From SAR116 cluster bacterium AG-321-K23 (GTDB taxonomy: Bacteria > Pseudomonadota > Alphaproteobacteria > Puniceispirillales > Marisalimonadaceae): a DNA stretch of 39,142 nt. The number at the start of each line of letters is the position of its first letter. Position 1 is the stretch's first letter. Shown piece after piece: positions 1 to 7,468 of this stretch. The stretch is from NCBI GenBank assembly GCA_003284565.1, contig QBXO01000016.1:1-39142 (forward strand), written 5' to 3'. A program made the translations under genes and the position numbers. The notes beneath the pieces were generated by a model. It did no database searches. It was not told where the DNA came from and worked only from the letters and a program-made list of their open reading frames with translations.

Positions 1-52
1 TATAAATATATATAAAAATTTATTTTAGTTCTTTTGGAGAAATTAAAAAGTA

Positions 53-2746
53 ATGGATTATATAAAAAATATAGCTGAAGATGTGATTAAAACTTTTGAA
101 AAAGTCTCGAATTTAGTTAAATCACAATCAGATGATTATAAATCAATAAATCCATCGAGCATTGCAAGTATGAATACTTTTACCAGTGAGGCTGCAATTG
201 AAAATCTTGACATTATAAGTTCTGCAAATATTTCAAGTATCAAAATAATTGCTAATGAACCAGCTATAGCAAGAATTATTTGTGAAGATGAAGTAGGTGT
301 TCCCATAATTTATTATATAACTAGGACCACACCAATTTCTGGTTTAAATGAATTAGGAACTAAGTTTGCTAGTTATCGTTCTCCTGTTGGAGCCTTGGCC
401 GCACGGAATGTAGGTAGTGAATTTGTCTTACCAAATGGTAAACATTTAACAATTTTAGAAAAATCTATGCTTCAGCCAACAAGATTACCTAACGGATGGG
501 ATTCATTGGATACCTTCATATCATCCAATGATTTTGATGATGTTACTGTGCAGTCGCTTAGAGCAATTTTGATAGATAGAAAAGATGACCAAGACTCTGA
601 AATTGAAGATAAATTATCTAAACTTTTAGAAAAAGAAGATGAAACAGTAAATATTTTTCAAGGCAAGAAAAGATCTATGATCGAAAAGATGGGTTTGAGA
701 GATCGTCCAATTCTTGATGAATATCAAGATGAAATTTTCAGAATGCCAATAAACAAAAAACTAATTATTTTGGGGCCACCGGGAACAGGTAAAACTACCA
801 CATTAATTAAAAGGTTGGGACAAAAATTAGATATAGAAAATTTAGGATCTTCAGAAAGAAATATAATAAATAATGCAAGTATTTATAATCAAGAAAATAA
901 TTTTGATAGTTGGATTATGTTCACTCCAACAATATTATTAAAGCAATATTTAAAAGAGGCTTTTTCAAGAGAAAACGTACCAGCATCAGATCTTAGAATT
1001 AAAACATGGGAAGATTATAGAAGGGAACTTGCTCGATCATTTTTTTCAATTCTAAAAACTGCAAACGGTGGTTTATTTATTCTCAATAATTTTAGTATAA
1101 TAACACCTCAGGCTATTGCAAACCCTCATTCGTGGTTTGAAGAATTTTATAAGTGGCAAAAAAATTATTTCTTTATAAATCTTAAAAAATCTATTTTAGT
1201 TTTAAACGAAGATAAAGATTCCAATATTAATAACATTGTTGGTAAACTTGCCAAAATTTTAGAAAATGAGGAAGAAATTAATGCTGTTAGTGTTTTTTCT
1301 GAGCTTGCAGCAAAACAAGACAAGCTTAGAGAAATTGATAATGAATTAAAATCATCAATAAATAAGATAATAAATCTATTCTTTAACATTCAGCTTGATA
1401 AAGACGATAAATTTTTAAATGAATTTTCTGACTTCTTAGATGTTTTCATTAATACAAATCAAGATGAAGATGAAGATAATGAAATTGATGATGAAGAAAT
1501 AGACGATGATCTAGAAAGTGATCAACCTATTGTTTCATCTCATCAAAGATTAACAAATGCAAAAATCACTCTAGAACGAGCTATAAAAGTAGAAGCACGT
1601 ATGTTTGTGAATAAACGTTATTTGAATAAAAATTCTAAAAATTTCAAAATAATAGAATGGCTTAATTCTCGTTGTTTAGATAATGAATCAAAAAGTAATT
1701 TGGGAGCTTTGCTCCAAAAACAATCTGATATAAGAAAGTTAATTAATCCATTGAGTAAATATTTAAACAGAATACCTTCTAGGTACAAAATTTACAGAAG
1801 AGAAGTAAAAAGTAGCTCTCTCTGGTATAAAAATGATTTTAAAAATGAAAATATAAATGATCTTGAAATTGATATTTTAATTCTTTCAATATTAAGCTCG
1901 TATAACGAGTTTGTTCAAATACAAGATATATTTAATAAAATTGATGAACCTATTTGGTCACCACTTAAGAGGATTTTAGTTTTATATAAAAACCAAGTTT
2001 TAGTTGATGAAGCTACTGATTTTTCTTCTATTCAATTAGCATGCATGTATGCATTATCAAATCCAAAAATAAATTCTTTTTTCTTATGTGGTGATCTCAA
2101 TCAACGTCTAACTAATTGGGGTATAAAAACAACCAAAGAGTTAGAAACAATTTTTTCAAATTTAGAGATTAAGAAATTAGATTTTCCCTACAGACAAAGT
2201 AGACAATTACATGAGTTTTCTAATCAAATAATTAAAAATATGGATGAAAATTTTGTTCCACTTAATATTAGTAGTAAAGATTTATTTGAAGGTGTTTTTC
2301 CAACATTGCTTGCAAATGCAAATACAATAGATCATGAAGTGGAATGGTTGTCAGAAAGAATTAAGGAAATAGAAAGCTTTATTGGAAAAGTTCCTTCAAC
2401 AGCTGTTTTTGTTAATTCTGAAGATCAAGTGCAAGTAATAGGTATGCTATTAAGAAAAGCACTTGAAAAGTATAATATTAATGTTGTTCCCTGCCCAATG
2501 GGGCAAGCAACAGGACAGGATAATGATGTAAGAGTTTTTGATATACAACATATCAAAGGGCTTGAATTTGAATCAGTATTTTTTGTTTCTATTGATGATT
2601 TGTTCATAAAAAATCCAGAGCTTTTTGATAAGTATTTGTACGTTGGCGTAACCAGAGCTGCTAATTACTTTGGTTGTACATGCAAATTCGATTTACCTAA
2701 AAAAATTGAAAATCTTAGATCTCATTTCAAGTCTAAGTGGAGTTAA
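53..2746 (+). CDS. UvrD/Rep-like superfamily 1 helicase
   Basis: This 897-residue protein carries the SF1 helicase motif series: Walker A GPPGTGKT at residues 241-248, Walker B with D652-E653 (VDEAT), motif III CGDLNQR near 680, a motif IV-like FPYRQSR, motif V (IKGLEFESVFF) and motif VI VGVTRAAN near 862. It should be an ATP-driven DNA (or RNA) translocase. About 400 residues separate motifs I and II, much longer than in simple UvrD proteins; this insert is helical and includes an Asp/Glu-rich tract at about 471-492. The first 235 residues match nothing I recognise and no nuclease motif is visible. A GGAGA at 36-40 sits 12 nt before the ATG, a long spacing. The stop is 2 nt from that of the convergent gene. 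The SF1 class is certain; a role in defence or element maintenance is inference from the island setting. Confidence 0.85.
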   Translation: MDYIKNIAEDVIKTFEKVSNLVKSQSDDYKSINPSSIASMNTFTSEAAIENLDIISSANISSIKIIANEPAIARIICEDEVGVPIIYYITRTTPISGLNELGTKFASYRSPVGALAARNVGSEFVLPNGKHLTILEKSMLQPTRLPNGWDSLDTFISSNDFDDVTVQSLRAILIDRKDDQDSEIEDKLSKLLEKEDETVNIFQGKKRSMIEKMGLRDRPILDEYQDEIFRMPINKKLIILGPPGTGKTTTLIKRLGQKLDIENLGSSERNIINNASIYNQENNFDSWIMFTPTILLKQYLKEAFSRENVPASDLRIKTWEDYRRELARSFFSILKTANGGLFILNNFSIITPQAIANPHSWFEEFYKWQKNYFFINLKKSILVLNEDKDSNINNIVGKLAKILENEEEINAVSVFSELAAKQDKLREIDNELKSSINKIINLFFNIQLDKDDKFLNEFSDFLDVFINTNQDEDEDNEIDDEEIDDDLESDQPIVSSHQRLTNAKITLERAIKVEARMFVNKRYLNKNSKNFKIIEWLNSRCLDNESKSNLGALLQKQSDIRKLINPLSKYLNRIPSRYKIYRREVKSSSLWYKNDFKNENINDLEIDILILSILSSYNEFVQIQDIFNKIDEPIWSPLKRILVLYKNQVLVDEATDFSSIQLACMYALSNPKINSFFLCGDLNQRLTNWGIKTTKELETIFSNLEIKKLDFPYRQSRQLHEFSNQIIKNMDENFVPLNISSKDLFEGVFPTLLANANTIDHEVEWLSERIKEIESFIGKVPSTAVFVNSEDQVQVIGMLLRKALEKYNINVVPCPMGQATGQDNDVRVFDIQHIKGLEFESVFFVSIDDLFIKNPELFDKYLYVGVTRAANYFGCTCKFDLPKKIENLRSHFKSKWS

Positions 2747-2748
2747 TT

Positions 2749-3771
2749 TTATTTTTGGGATGCAAGTCTTATTTTAAAATTTTTAAAATATGTATTCATT
2801 GTTCCATTTTCACCAGCATTCCTAATTTCAGAATTTCTTTCAATAGTTGAATCAGTGTAAGGTTCATTTTTTTTAATGAATTTATCTATTCTATTTAGTA
2901 TCAAATTAGACCATTGTTTTTTACATTTTTCTGAAACACTCTCATTAAAACAACTTGATAATATTTTTTTAATAAATGGTTTCATATCCATTAATATGGA
3001 ACAAAACAACAAAGCTGCCTCTATATTTTGATATATATTGGATTTATCATCATTAATGATTTTATGTAAATATGTTAAGTGACAAGAAACATAAGGCTTA
3101 ATAAAATTTAAAAATATTTCTTTTTTTTCCTTTTGTTCCAATGTCATTTCGTTAGTAGACAAAAAAGTTCTTACGCACAAACTATTTTGATGTAGATGGC
3201 AAATAAATATGCCATCTTTTGTAGGAATTGGAATAATGAAATAGTTATTATTTTCAAAAAGTTTCTTTTCTTCAAGACTTAAAAAATTAAAATATAATTT
3301 TAACACGTAAGAAAAAACAGTAATATACTTTAATTCTTCGTTTATTACTTCGTAGGCAATGTTAAAGTCTTTCATTTTTTTATTTGGATGTCTTTCAAAA
3401 ATTCTTTCAAATACGTGCATGCTAACTTCAAAGTTAGTCATTTCATCAAAATCGAAATTAAAAGGGTTCTTTGAAAAATATACGCTAGCACTGCATAAAT
3501 TGTCTTCTTCCCATTCTTTTTCTTCATTAAAACGAGATGCTAATAAAAATGTTATTCCTAACATCGGATTTTTATTTGATCCAAACTCTGACTTATGGAT
3601 TGCAAACTTTTTGCAAGTTTCAAAGTAATGTAAAATTTTATTCCATGATCTATTCGAATAATTGTATGTTTTTAATTTTGAAAAAAATATATCTAGAGTT
3701 TGATGAACAAATCTATCAGATTGAAAAATAAATTGTTTTGCTAATCCTTTTTTTAATTGTGATTGTTCCAT
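2749..3771 (-). CDS. hypothetical protein, 340 residues, probably cytoplasmic and helical
   Basis: I do not recognise this protein. It has no signal peptide, no long hydrophobic segment and no obvious catalytic or metal-binding motif; it looks mostly alpha-helical with a basic C-terminus. It is the last gene of the leftward set MORN protein, HTH-membrane protein, this gene, with a 48-nt gap after the preceding stop. Its own stop lies 2 nt from the stop of the convergent helicase, so the two transcripts probably run into each other. No clear Shine-Dalgarno precedes the ATG at 3771. Its long uninterrupted reading frame in AT-rich DNA supports it being a real gene. Confidence 0.6.
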   Translation of the reverse strand: MEQSQLKKGLAKQFIFQSDRFVHQTLDIFFSKLKTYNYSNRSWNKILHYFETCKKFAIHKSEFGSNKNPMLGITFLLASRFNEEKEWEEDNLCSASVYFSKNPFNFDFDEMTNFEVSMHVFERIFERHPNKKMKDFNIAYEVINEELKYITVFSYVLKLYFNFLSLEEKKLFENNNYFIIPIPTKDGIFICHLHQNSLCVRTFLSTNEMTLEQKEKKEIFLNFIKPYVSCHLTYLHKIINDDKSNIYQNIEAALLFCSILMDMKPFIKKILSSCFNESVSEKCKKQWSNLILNRIDKFIKKNEPYTDSTIERNSEIRNAGENGTMNTYFKNFKIRLASQK

Positions 3772-3819
3772 AAGATTTATTGATCAAATATTATTTTATT
3801 AAGTAGTTTAATTTAAAAA

Positions 3820-4140
3820 TTAATGATAAAAAATACTAAAAATTATTATTTCCAAAATATTTAATCTTGGCTCTACTACAAATATCATTGTTAAAAAAGT
3901 TACCAAAAAAAAATGGTAGAAAAAGTCTATTAATAAAAATTTTTTATTTTCTTTTTCAGTTTTAGTTTTAACTGGTGTTATTACGCCATTAATTAAACCT
4001 AATCTTATCAAATTGTTTCTAATTGATTTTTGACTTCTATTTAGGTTTCTACAAATTTTGTAAGTTGAATAGCCGTCATTAAACATCTTTATGAGATTGG
4101 CTGTTTCTTCTTTTGTATACCTTCCTGTTCTTCTGGTCAT
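3820..4140 (-). CDS. small HTH protein with C-terminal membrane segments
   Basis: The 106-residue product combines two unlike parts. Residues 5-52 form a homeodomain/SANT-like helix-turn-helix (YTKEETANLIKMF, then YSTYKICRNLNRSQKSIRN, followed by LIRLGLI), similar in style to GcrA-type or resolvase-type HTH domains. Residues 66-106 are strongly hydrophobic with one break around EPRL and could form two membrane helices. The predicted product is therefore a membrane-tethered DNA-binding protein. It starts 3 nt after the stop of the upstream MORN gene and lacks its own clear ribosome site, so translational coupling is likely. No sensor domain is visible. The HTH call is by pattern; the target DNA is unknown, though the divergent control region at 4570-4649 is an obvious candidate. 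Confidence 0.6.
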   Translation of the reverse strand: MTRRTGRYTKEETANLIKMFNDGYSTYKICRNLNRSQKSIRNNLIRLGLINGVITPVKTKTEKENKKFLLIDFFYHFFLVTFLTMIFVVEPRLNILEIIIFSIFYH

Positions 4141-4143
4141 TGA

Positions 4144-4527
4144 CTAAGATTTTGTTATTTTTCTAATAAATTTATTTTCTTTAAATTCCCCTTCCAAAAC
4201 TTCCCCATGTCTATCAACAAGCGTTCCTTTCCCATGATATTGTCCATACTGAAATTCACCTTCATATTGCTCAACAATGTCATCGCCGTCCTTGTAATTC
4301 ATTTTACCTTTGCCGTGAGGATATAGCATGTGATATGGATAAGGTTGACTATTAAAATCTTCTCTTAATTTTTTTCCGTTATTTTGAAAGACAAGTGTTT
4401 CAGCAGCATATTCAGGTGAGATTAATGTACCTTCATAATGAACAACAATATCGTCTGCGTCGTAGATCCTACCTTCATCATCAACATTTCTAAGTTGTAT
4501 CTTTTTATTTTTAAAAAAATTAAACAT
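4144..4527 (-). CDS. MORN-repeat protein
   Basis: This 127-residue cytoplasmic protein has at least two MORN-type motifs in its C-terminal half: HGKGKMNYKDGD followed by YEGEFQYGQYHGKGTLVDRHG and LEGEFKENKF (residues 71-120), plus a weaker copy near 28-36 (VVHYEGTL). MORN repeats are short beta-hairpins that mediate protein or lipid contact. I start it at the ATG at 4527 because GGAG at 4535-4538 lies 7 nt upstream; the frame stays open to 4602, but that extension would cover the promoter region. It is first in a leftward operon with the HTH-membrane protein 3 nt downstream. A structural or scaffold role is inference. Confidence 0.7.
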   Translation of the reverse strand: MFNFFKNKKIQLRNVDDEGRIYDADDIVVHYEGTLISPEYAAETLVFQNNGKKLREDFNSQPYPYHMLYPHGKGKMNYKDGDDIVEQYEGEFQYGQYHGKGTLVDRHGEVLEGEFKENKFIRKITKS

Positions 4528-4569
4528 TATTTTACTCCAAGTAAACTTAAGTAACTTTATGGACTGTAA

Positions 4570-4649
4570 AGTATAATAAACATTTAAAAATGTCAATGAC
4601 ATTATCTATTGACATTTATAAATTAATAGTTATATTGACATTTATCAAT
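4570..4649. promoter_or_regulatory. divergent promoter/operator region with repeated TTGACA sites
   Basis: The gap between the MORN gene (leftward) and the MerR-like gene (rightward) holds three copies of ATTGACA: inverted at 4591-4597, and direct at 4608-4614 and 4634-4640. The two direct copies extend to a 12-nt repeat, ATTGACATTTAT, 26 bp apart (4608-4619 and 4634-4645). TCAAT at 4645-4649 gives the last copy a palindromic partner. The copies also fit as -35 boxes: rightward TTGACA 4609-4614 with TATATT 4631-4636 (16-nt spacer), leftward TTGACA 4596-4591 with TACTTT 4573-4568 (17 nt) or TATACT 4575-4570 (15 nt). The region could thus serve as paired promoters, operators, or both; the adjacent MerR-like protein is the likeliest regulator. 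Confidence 0.55.
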
Positions 4650-4672
4650 GTAATTTACGAAAAGTTTATGTT

Positions 4673-5746
4673 ATGAAATTATTAAATGAAAATAAAAAAA
4701 TTGAAGTAAACATCAAAGAGTTCATTGTTTTATGTGAAGAATGGTTAAATACTTTCTTGATTGGTAAAAAAGGATTTATTCCTAATGAAAGACTCATAAG
4801 AGGTTATGTTTCAGAGGGAATATTACCAAAACCAGAAAGAAAAGGTAAAGAATCATTTTATGGTTATAAGCATTTAATTTACTTTCTAGTTTGTAGGGAT
4901 CTTTTTTCAGAAAGTTGGCCTTTAGCCAAAATTAATGAATACTTTAAAAATGCAATTTTTGAAGAGTTAGAATTAAATTTTTTAAATAAATATAACCAAC
5001 AAGCCTTGAATGATTCTTTAGAAGTTATTGGTGAGTTAAAGAAAAGTTCACAAAATAAAATTCAAAAACAAAAAAATAAAGAAACTAATAACAACTTTAC
5101 CAAAAGTTTAATGTTACGTTCATATCAGAATTCTCAACAATCTATAAAGGAATTTGGAAGTGACTTAAACAACGTTTTTAAAGATGAATTTACAACTTTT
5201 ACATTAGCCAGTTGGCTGTCTGTGGCTATCAAAACCAAGAAGTTATCAGAAATAGATGCTGATTTAGCTTACAGAATAAGTAACGCAATTAAGTCAGCGC
5301 TATTAGATACAAACCTTGATGAAAATACATTGATGTACAAAGAAGTAAAACAAACTTCAGACTTAGATCTAAAAAACCAACAACTTGAAAGAGAAAATTT
5401 CACTCTTAGAAAAGATAAATCATTATTAGAAAATAAGATCAAATACAATGAACATGAAACACATCTTAAAGATTTAGAAATTCAAAGGATGGAAAATCTT
5501 ATTAAAGCAAAAGAAGAAAACTTAATGGCTCAATTAGATGAGAGAACTGCTCTCTATGAAAAACAAATACAAACACTAGAAATCCGTAATCAAGAAGAAA
5601 GAAAGATTATAGAAACAGACATGAATAAAAAAATGGAGGAAATAAATTTAAACTATCAGATGGAAATGCAAGATCAAAAATCAATAATTAAACAATATGA
5701 AATAAAATTATTGGAATTAGAAAAAGAGTTAAAAACTAAGAAGTAA
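4673..5746 (+). CDS. MerR-like winged-HTH protein with long C-terminal coiled coil
   Basis: The 357-residue product begins with a MerR-like winged helix-turn-helix at about residues 35-95 (PNERLIRGYVSEGILPKP, then a basic wing and GYKHLIYFLVCRDLF). The middle, about 100-220, is helical and unassigned. From about 225 to the end lies an almost continuous Glu/Lys/Gln-rich coiled coil. Classical MerR regulators are 100-150 residues with a short dimerisation helix, so this is a large variant, perhaps a DNA-binding scaffold rather than a simple repressor. It opens the rightward operon and its promoter region holds repeated TTGACA sites. No strong ribosome site precedes the ATG. The wHTH assignment is fairly sure; autoregulation is inference from position. 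Confidence 0.65.
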   Translation: MKLLNENKKIEVNIKEFIVLCEEWLNTFLIGKKGFIPNERLIRGYVSEGILPKPERKGKESFYGYKHLIYFLVCRDLFSESWPLAKINEYFKNAIFEELELNFLNKYNQQALNDSLEVIGELKKSSQNKIQKQKNKETNNNFTKSLMLRSYQNSQQSIKEFGSDLNNVFKDEFTTFTLASWLSVAIKTKKLSEIDADLAYRISNAIKSALLDTNLDENTLMYKEVKQTSDLDLKNQQLERENFTLRKDKSLLENKIKYNEHETHLKDLEIQRMENLIKAKEENLMAQLDERTALYEKQIQTLEIRNQEERKIIETDMNKKMEEINLNYQMEMQDQKSIIKQYEIKLLELEKELKTKK

Positions 5747-5750
5747 ATTT

Positions 5751-5789
5751 AATAAATAAAAAATTTATTCAGAAAAACACTATTTCTGA
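5751..5789 (+). other. two small tandem stem-loops in VWA gene leader
   Basis: Directly after the MerR-like gene, AATAAAT/ATTTATT (5751-5757 with 5763-5769) can pair around an A5 loop, and TCAGAAA/TTTCTGA (5769-5775 with 5783-5789) around a 7-nt loop. The two share base 5769, so they are adjacent or mutually exclusive. Neither is followed by a T-run, so they do not look like terminators. They could affect mRNA processing or translation of the VWA gene. Confidence 0.3.
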
Positions 5790-5825
5790 CAACAAGATAA
5801 CTATGTCTAAATGAAAGGAAAAAAT

Positions 5826-7151
5826 ATGACAATTACATTAAACTTAAAACCACAAAGAAATGCTTTACTAAGAGGCTTTGACAATGAATTTCATGGTTTG
5901 TTAGAGGTAAAACATACCCAACAAGGTCAGCAAAATTCTCCTCGTAAATCTTTAAATTTATCAATTGTCTTAGACCGATCTGGATCAATGGCTGGTCAGC
6001 CTCTTTTTGAAGCTAAACAAGCGGCAATTATGATGGTTAACAAAATGAGACCTTCTGATCAAATTTCAGTTGTTGCCTATGATGACACAGCTAATCTGAT
6101 TGTTCCAAGTACTCCATGTAGTAACAAACAAGATATTATTACAGCGATACAGAATATCCACGAAGGAAATTTAACAAATCTTCATGGTGGATGGATTATG
6201 GGAGCTGAACAAGTTGCCACGAAAAAAAATGTAAAAAGTATAAATAGAGTTTTATTACTTTCCGATGGTAACGCCAATGTAGGTTTGACAGACGTTAGTG
6301 AATTAAAAAATCAATGTTCAAGACTAGCTGAAACAAATATCACTACTTCAACGTATGGTCTTGGACATTCTTTTAATGAAGAATTAATGGTAAATATTGC
6401 AGGTGCTGGTTTAGGACATAGTTATTATGGGCAAACATCTGATGATTTGATGGATCCTTTTAATGAAGAATTTGAAACTTTATTAAACACAGTTGCTACA
6501 GATTTGCAGGTTATATCTGAATCTTCAAATAATGTAGATTTGGAATTAATGAATAATTATAATGTTGTGGAAAATAATCCTAATCAATTAAGATTTAAAA
6601 TGCCCGATCTTGCTGAAAATGGTGAAGCTTGGGCTTTATTTAAAATTAAAATTAATCTTGAGCACGTTCGAAATCAAAGGTTGGAAGTCCTTAGATGTAA
6701 TGTGTCTTTTAGGAATAATGATGGTGAATTAATTAACAAAGGACCTGCTAAAATAATATTAGATGCAGTTAATCAAAACGCTTTTTCACAAATTTCTGAG
6801 GATGAAAAAGTTAGATTAAGAATCACAGAAATTAATGTTGCAAGGTTTCAAGACAGAGCACGTGAAGCCGCAAGAGTAGGGGATTGGGCATTAACAGAAT
6901 TTTTTATTCGTGAGGCAAGAAGAGAGGCAAAAGGTAATGAATGGTTGAATTCAGTTATAGATAGATTGGAGGTATATGCAAAAGATAGGCAAAGGGAGAA
7001 TTTCAGCAAAGAAGCTCTCTATAGCTCAGATAAAATGAATAAAAGGTTAGTTAGTGATGATGAACTTAATATGAATTACAGTATTGATTTAGAATCTAGT
7101 AAAAATGCTTACCTTCGAAGAAAAGTTGAGAGGGGTAAAAGATTTTCATAA
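5826..7151 (+). CDS. VWA (von Willebrand factor A) domain protein with intact MIDAS
   Basis: This protein (about 441 residues) has a VWA domain at about 40-220. The metal-ion-dependent adhesion site is complete: D50-x-S52-x-S54 (LDRSGSM), a threonine near 118 (LTNLHGG) and an aspartate near 149 (LLSDGNANVG). It should bind a divalent cation and mediate a protein interaction. A beta-rich middle and a helical, charged C-terminus (about 325-430) follow. There is no signal peptide or membrane anchor, so it is cytoplasmic. I start at 5826, preceded by AAAGGA at a 7-nt spacing, rather than the in-frame ATG at 5811, which has no ribosome site. VWA proteins occur in many bacterial conflict and stress operons (for example TerY), usually with a partner ATPase or protease; no MoxR ATPase is seen here. 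Confidence 0.85.
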   Translation: MTITLNLKPQRNALLRGFDNEFHGLLEVKHTQQGQQNSPRKSLNLSIVLDRSGSMAGQPLFEAKQAAIMMVNKMRPSDQISVVAYDDTANLIVPSTPCSNKQDIITAIQNIHEGNLTNLHGGWIMGAEQVATKKNVKSINRVLLLSDGNANVGLTDVSELKNQCSRLAETNITTSTYGLGHSFNEELMVNIAGAGLGHSYYGQTSDDLMDPFNEEFETLLNTVATDLQVISESSNNVDLELMNNYNVVENNPNQLRFKMPDLAENGEAWALFKIKINLEHVRNQRLEVLRCNVSFRNNDGELINKGPAKIILDAVNQNAFSQISEDEKVRLRITEINVARFQDRAREAARVGDWALTEFFIREARREAKGNEWLNSVIDRLEVYAKDRQRENFSKEALYSSDKMNKRLVSDDELNMNYSIDLESSKNAYLRRKVERGKRFS

Positions 7152-7161
7152 ATCTTTTACC
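7134..7161 (+). other. perfect 12-bp hairpin over the VWA stop codon
   Basis: GGTAAAAGATTT (7134-7145) pairs perfectly with AAATCTTTTACC (7150-7161) around a TCAT loop, and the VWA stop codon (7149-7151) lies at the loop and start of the right arm. An AT-only 7-bp hairpin follows (7167-7173 with 7178-7184). The main stem is not followed by a T-run, so it is not a typical Rho-independent terminator. It is better seen as an intra-operon RNA element for processing, mRNA stability or partial attenuation before the 82-residue gene, whose ribosome site GAGG is at 7194-7197. Confidence 0.5.
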
Positions 7162-7202
7162 TACCTTAAAAATAGAAATTTTTATACTTAGGCGAGGTTA
7201 AA

Positions 7203-7451
7203 ATGGAAGATGAATGGATAGATTATTATTCTGAAATTTCAAATTTAGAGGATTACGATGAGGATTTTAATGAAAAAATACACGATGGCGGTTTCATAAA
7301 TAGAAAATTTAAATATTTGAGTAATTATTTCAAAAAATTGAAGACTGAAAATCCTGAATATTGGAATTTTTATTATAACCCCAAGTTAGATGTAGATATT
7401 TTTGCATTTAATCAATTATCAGATGAAGAAAAAAAGAAGATAGCAAATTAA
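7203..7451 (+). CDS. small acidic hypothetical protein, 82 residues
   Basis: I do not recognise this protein. It is rich in Asp, Glu, Tyr and Phe, with an acidic N-terminus and no Cys, signal peptide or membrane helix. GAGG at 7194-7197 lies 5 nt before the ATG, and the strong ribosome site of the next gene follows its stop closely, so it is very likely translated as part of the operon. Its acidic character and its place between the VWA and nuclease-like genes would fit an inhibitor or adaptor for one of those proteins, but that is speculation. Confidence 0.6.
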   Translation: MEDEWIDYYSEISNLEDYDEDFNEKIHDGGFINRKFKYLSNYFKKLKTENPEYWNFYYNPKLDVDIFAFNQLSDEEKKKIAN

Positions 7452-7468
7452 CAAATAAGGAGTTCTAA

